This document shows, one piece after another, positions 63,201 to 64,000 of a stretch of DNA of 64,000 nucleotides. Under the pieces are notes generated by a model. That model searched no databases. It had not been told where the DNA came from and saw nothing but the letters and a program-made list of their open reading frames with translations. Position 1 is the first letter of the stretch. Each line of letters opens with the position of its first letter. The position numbers were made by a program, and so were the translations under genes. This stretch comes from Gavia stellata (lineage: Eukaryota; Chordata; Aves; Gaviiformes; Gaviidae): the NCBI RefSeq assembly GCF_030936135.1, contig NC_082618.1:6793034-6857033 (forward strand). Direction: 5' to 3'.

Positions 63201-63933
63201 CGTATTTTCTTCGATATGCAAACCCGGCTCTGCGCACTCGGAGGTTCTCCATCAACCCTAGGTATTTCACTTGATGTCGGATTAGAACTTCATCAAATCG
63301 ATCTTGAGAGAGCACGAAAATAGGGAAACACAATTAACATGTAGCTGTCCCTCCATCTGGAGAAGGGGAATGCTCAGTTCTTGGTTTTATCTTACAGAGT
63401 TATCTTTAACCTCTACCCCATCTTCACGGTGCAAGTCCCACACAACTTACTTTGTGTCTCCGGCCCCCTCCCCCGCCCTTCAATATACATTTATATTTAG
63501 TTCCAAAAAGAAGTTCTCTTTTAGGATGTTCTATGCAGACAGGAGGAAAAAATGAGGGAGAATAAAGGTCATTAAAAGGAAGTTAACACAGGTTAATAAT
63601 TCTTTGCTTTAAACATGACCCTACTCCACCCAAGACCAGTGCTCCCATTCCAATTCCTGGCTGCTGGTACTGCCACCACCTCCCTACAAGAAGCTCTGGC
63701 ACAGACCCAAAATGAAAAAGTCCTGCAGGACTTCTTCATTTGAACTCCTTTCTGTGCCCCACTGGCTGGGATCTAGTGGTCTATATACAGCTGTCATAGA
63801 AAAGAGGAAGAGTCACCAGGGTCATACCAGCCTGTTTCGCATCGTTAGGTTTAATGCAACGAATGTAGGAGGGTTCTTTGGACATCAGAATTTCCATGAG
63901 TTTGGCGAGGCTGTTTTTAAACTGAGTTGCTGC
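54222..63933 (-). CDS. MYO1C: MYO1C, unconventional myosin-Ic (C-terminal 464 aa; 5' part outside window)
   Basis: Myosin-Ic is a monomeric short-tailed actin motor that links membranes to actin (GLUT4 vesicles, hair-cell adaptation, nuclear form). Fifteen coding exons run leftwards: 63933-63828, 63302-63185, 62962-62849, 62667-62591, 62426-62358, 61938-61854, 61635-61476, 60721-60638, 58930-58837, 58734-58679, 58170-58035, 56437-56367, 55919-55822, 55482-55383, 54248-54222. All splice sites are GT/AG and the frame is unbroken (465 codons with stop). In order: motor C-terminus ([45 protein letters not shown]), three IQ calmodulin sites ([40 protein letters not shown]), then the TH1 tail with a PH-like lipid-binding region ([16 protein letters not shown]), ending VAPRLNSR. 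The tail residues fit MYO1C better than its paralogue MYO1H. Confidence 0.96.
54249..55382 (-). other. MYO1C: MYO1C last intron
   Basis: 1.1 kb, donor GTGAGT at 55382. Nothing beyond intron sequence was recognised. Confidence 0.75.
55383..55482 (-). CDS. MYO1C: MYO1C tail exon ([11 protein letters not shown])
   Basis: Encodes the end of TH1: [20 protein letters not shown] then [13 protein letters not shown]. Follows acceptor TTCGCAG. Confidence 0.94.
55648..55708 (-). mobile_element. CR1-type LINE 3'-end fragment
   Basis: TAGAATTGTTTGGGTTGGAA, then GACCTTTAAGATGATCAAGT, is the reverse complement of the CR1 3' terminus. Old, 5'-truncated copy in a MYO1C intron, in the same direction as MYO1C. 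Limits are approximate. Confidence 0.75.
55822..55919 (-). CDS. MYO1C: MYO1C tail exon ([10 protein letters not shown])
   Basis: Encodes [20 protein letters not shown] and [12 protein letters not shown], a TH1 segment, plus two bases of the next Ser. Donor GTGAGT. Confidence 0.95.
55920..56366 (-). other. MYO1C: MYO1C tail intron
   Basis: 447 bp between donor GTAGTG (56366) and acceptor TTGTCCCAG. Nothing else is seen. Confidence 0.75.
56367..56437 (-). CDS. MYO1C: MYO1C tail exon ([11 protein letters not shown])
   Basis: Encodes [23 protein letters not shown], part of the PH-like fold of TH1. Donor GTAGTG is atypical but the frame is kept. Confidence 0.94.
56438..58034 (-). other. MYO1C: MYO1C tail intron
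   Basis: 1.6 kb; several open frames occur but none has a recognisable domain. Confidence 0.7.
58035..58170 (-). CDS. MYO1C: MYO1C tail exon (PH-like lipid-binding core)
   Basis: Encodes [20 protein letters not shown] then [20 protein letters not shown] and YANLT. The basic residues of [13 protein letters not shown] correspond to those known to bind phosphoinositides in mammalian MYO1C. Confidence 0.96.
58171..58678 (-). other. MYO1C: MYO1C tail intron
   Basis: 508 bp; nothing else is recognised. Confidence 0.7.
58679..58734 (-). CDS. MYO1C: MYO1C tail exon ([10 protein letters not shown])
   Basis: Encodes [18 protein letters not shown], after acceptor AATACAG. Short exon, frame-consistent on both sides. 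Confidence 0.93.
58837..58930 (-). CDS. MYO1C: MYO1C tail exon ([17 protein letters not shown])
   Basis: Encodes [20 protein letters not shown] then [11 protein letters not shown]. The SEIF(K/R)G(K/R)KD block is a class I myosin tail signature. Confidence 0.95.
58931..60637 (-). other. MYO1C: MYO1C tail intron
   Basis: 1.7 kb, containing an 18-base C homopolymer at 59147-59164 (a poly-G in the transcript) and a second C-rich run near 59277-59285. No exon is seen. Confidence 0.7.
59147..59164 (+). repeat. Poly-C homopolymer, 18 bases
   Basis: Uninterrupted C run in a MYO1C intron; likely length-variable or prone to sequencing error. Confidence 0.9.
60638..60721 (-). CDS. MYO1C: MYO1C tail exon ([14 protein letters not shown])
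   Basis: Encodes [20 protein letters not shown] and ISPEWKQQ, the start of TH1. Exactly 28 codons in phase 0. Confidence 0.95.
60722..61475 (-). other. MYO1C: MYO1C tail intron
   Basis: 754 bp; no other feature recognised. Confidence 0.7.
61476..61635 (-). CDS. MYO1C: MYO1C exon: third IQ end and post-IQ linker
   Basis: Encodes [20 protein letters not shown], then [20 protein letters not shown] and [13 protein letters not shown]. The RCPEN and SWPTPPP blocks favour MYO1C over MYO1H. Confidence 0.96.
61691..61732 (+). mobile_element. CR1-type LINE 3'-end fragment
   Basis: GAGGTCTCTTCCAACCCAAC then CATTTTCTGGGATTT resembles the CR1 3' end on the plus strand. A very short remnant in a 218-bp MYO1C intron. 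Confidence 0.55.
61854..61938 (-). CDS. MYO1C: MYO1C exon: second IQ motif
   Basis: Encodes [20 protein letters not shown] and WAVETIR. Contains IQ2 ([12 protein letters not shown]). Confidence 0.95.
61939..62357 (-). other. MYO1C: MYO1C neck intron
   Basis: 419 bp between donor GTATGA (62357) and acceptor TTTTTAG. Nothing else is seen. Confidence 0.7.
62358..62426 (-). CDS. MYO1C: MYO1C exon: first IQ motif
   Basis: Encodes [20 protein letters not shown] and HS. Contains IQ1 ([12 protein letters not shown]), the first calmodulin site after the motor. Confidence 0.95.
62591..62667 (-). CDS. MYO1C: MYO1C exon: motor converter end
   Basis: Encodes [20 protein letters not shown] and RKQSL. 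It joins the motor converter to the neck. Confidence 0.96.
62849..62962 (-). CDS. MYO1C: MYO1C exon: motor C-terminal segment
   Basis: Encodes [20 protein letters not shown], then [25 protein letters not shown] is a family block. Confidence 0.96.
63185..63302 (-). CDS. MYO1C: MYO1C exon: motor relay/SH1 region
   Basis: Encodes [20 protein letters not shown], then [18 protein letters not shown]. The [20 protein letters not shown] block is diagnostic of class I myosins. Confidence 0.97.
63303..63827 (-). other. MYO1C: MYO1C motor intron
   Basis: 525 bp between donor GTATGA (63827) and acceptor CTCTCAAG. Nothing else is seen. Confidence 0.7.
63828..63933 (-). CDS. MYO1C: MYO1C exon: actin-binding region, first exon in window
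   Basis: Encodes [20 protein letters not shown] then [15 protein letters not shown]. The acceptor (TTCTCCTAG) at 63935-63934 shows that the gene continues upstream, off the right edge; positions 63934-64000 are intron. Confidence 0.96.
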
Positions 63934-64000
63934 CTAGGAGAAAAGAAAGAAAACTATGTGTGAGGCAATGACTTACAGCTAGTACGTGTGACTGCACAAC

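Overview
The window looks like avian nuclear DNA. It has long AT-rich introns, CpG-island promoters, and short degraded CR1-type LINE 3' ends (near 37.9, 55.7 and 61.7 kb) plus a relic of a CR1-like reverse transcriptase (32.6-33.1 kb), which are typical of birds and other sauropsids. The species cannot be fixed. The CRK reading frame has the Gly/Arg-rich SH2 insert seen in bird CRK, but several substitutions suggest it is not the chicken reference protein. Four protein-coding genes could be recognised, all from spliced coding sequence with reading frame preserved across every junction.

Layout: (1) 1-1.7 kb holds the CpG-island promoter and first coding exon of NCBP3 on the minus strand; the rest of that gene lies off the left edge. 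(2) 1.7-5.4 kb is divergent intergenic DNA. (3) CRK is on the plus strand, with three coding exons at 5675-20189 and a 3' UTR probably ending near 23.42 kb. (4) 23.4-26.5 kb is intergenic and contains one unexplained open frame. (5) YWHAE (14-3-3 epsilon) is on the plus strand with six coding exons at 27133-51179 and a 3' UTR ending just after 52.02 kb. (6) MYO1C is on the minus strand: its last 15 coding exons lie at 63933-54222, and the gene converges on YWHAE. The motor-domain N-terminal part lies off the right edge.

Functionally these are unrelated housekeeping or signalling genes: an mRNA cap-binding cofactor (NCBP3), an SH2/SH3 adaptor (CRK), a phosphoserine/threonine-binding scaffold (YWHAE) and a membrane-linking short-tailed myosin (MYO1C). 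CRK and YWHAE share orientation and similar promoter motifs (NRF1, ETS and YY1 types). Compared with the human 17p13.3 arrangement as I remember it, the CRK-YWHAE pair is inverted relative to MYO1C, and NCBP3 is a new neighbour.

I found no mobile-element system, CRISPR array or other undescribed biological system. The more interesting signals are isoform and regulatory ones: a conserved CRK-I splice donor whose junction makes the short isoform's stop, a triple YY1-type motif cluster in YWHAE intron 1, strand-skewed DNA downstream of two promoters, and a splice-acceptor-preceded open frame upstream of YWHAE.
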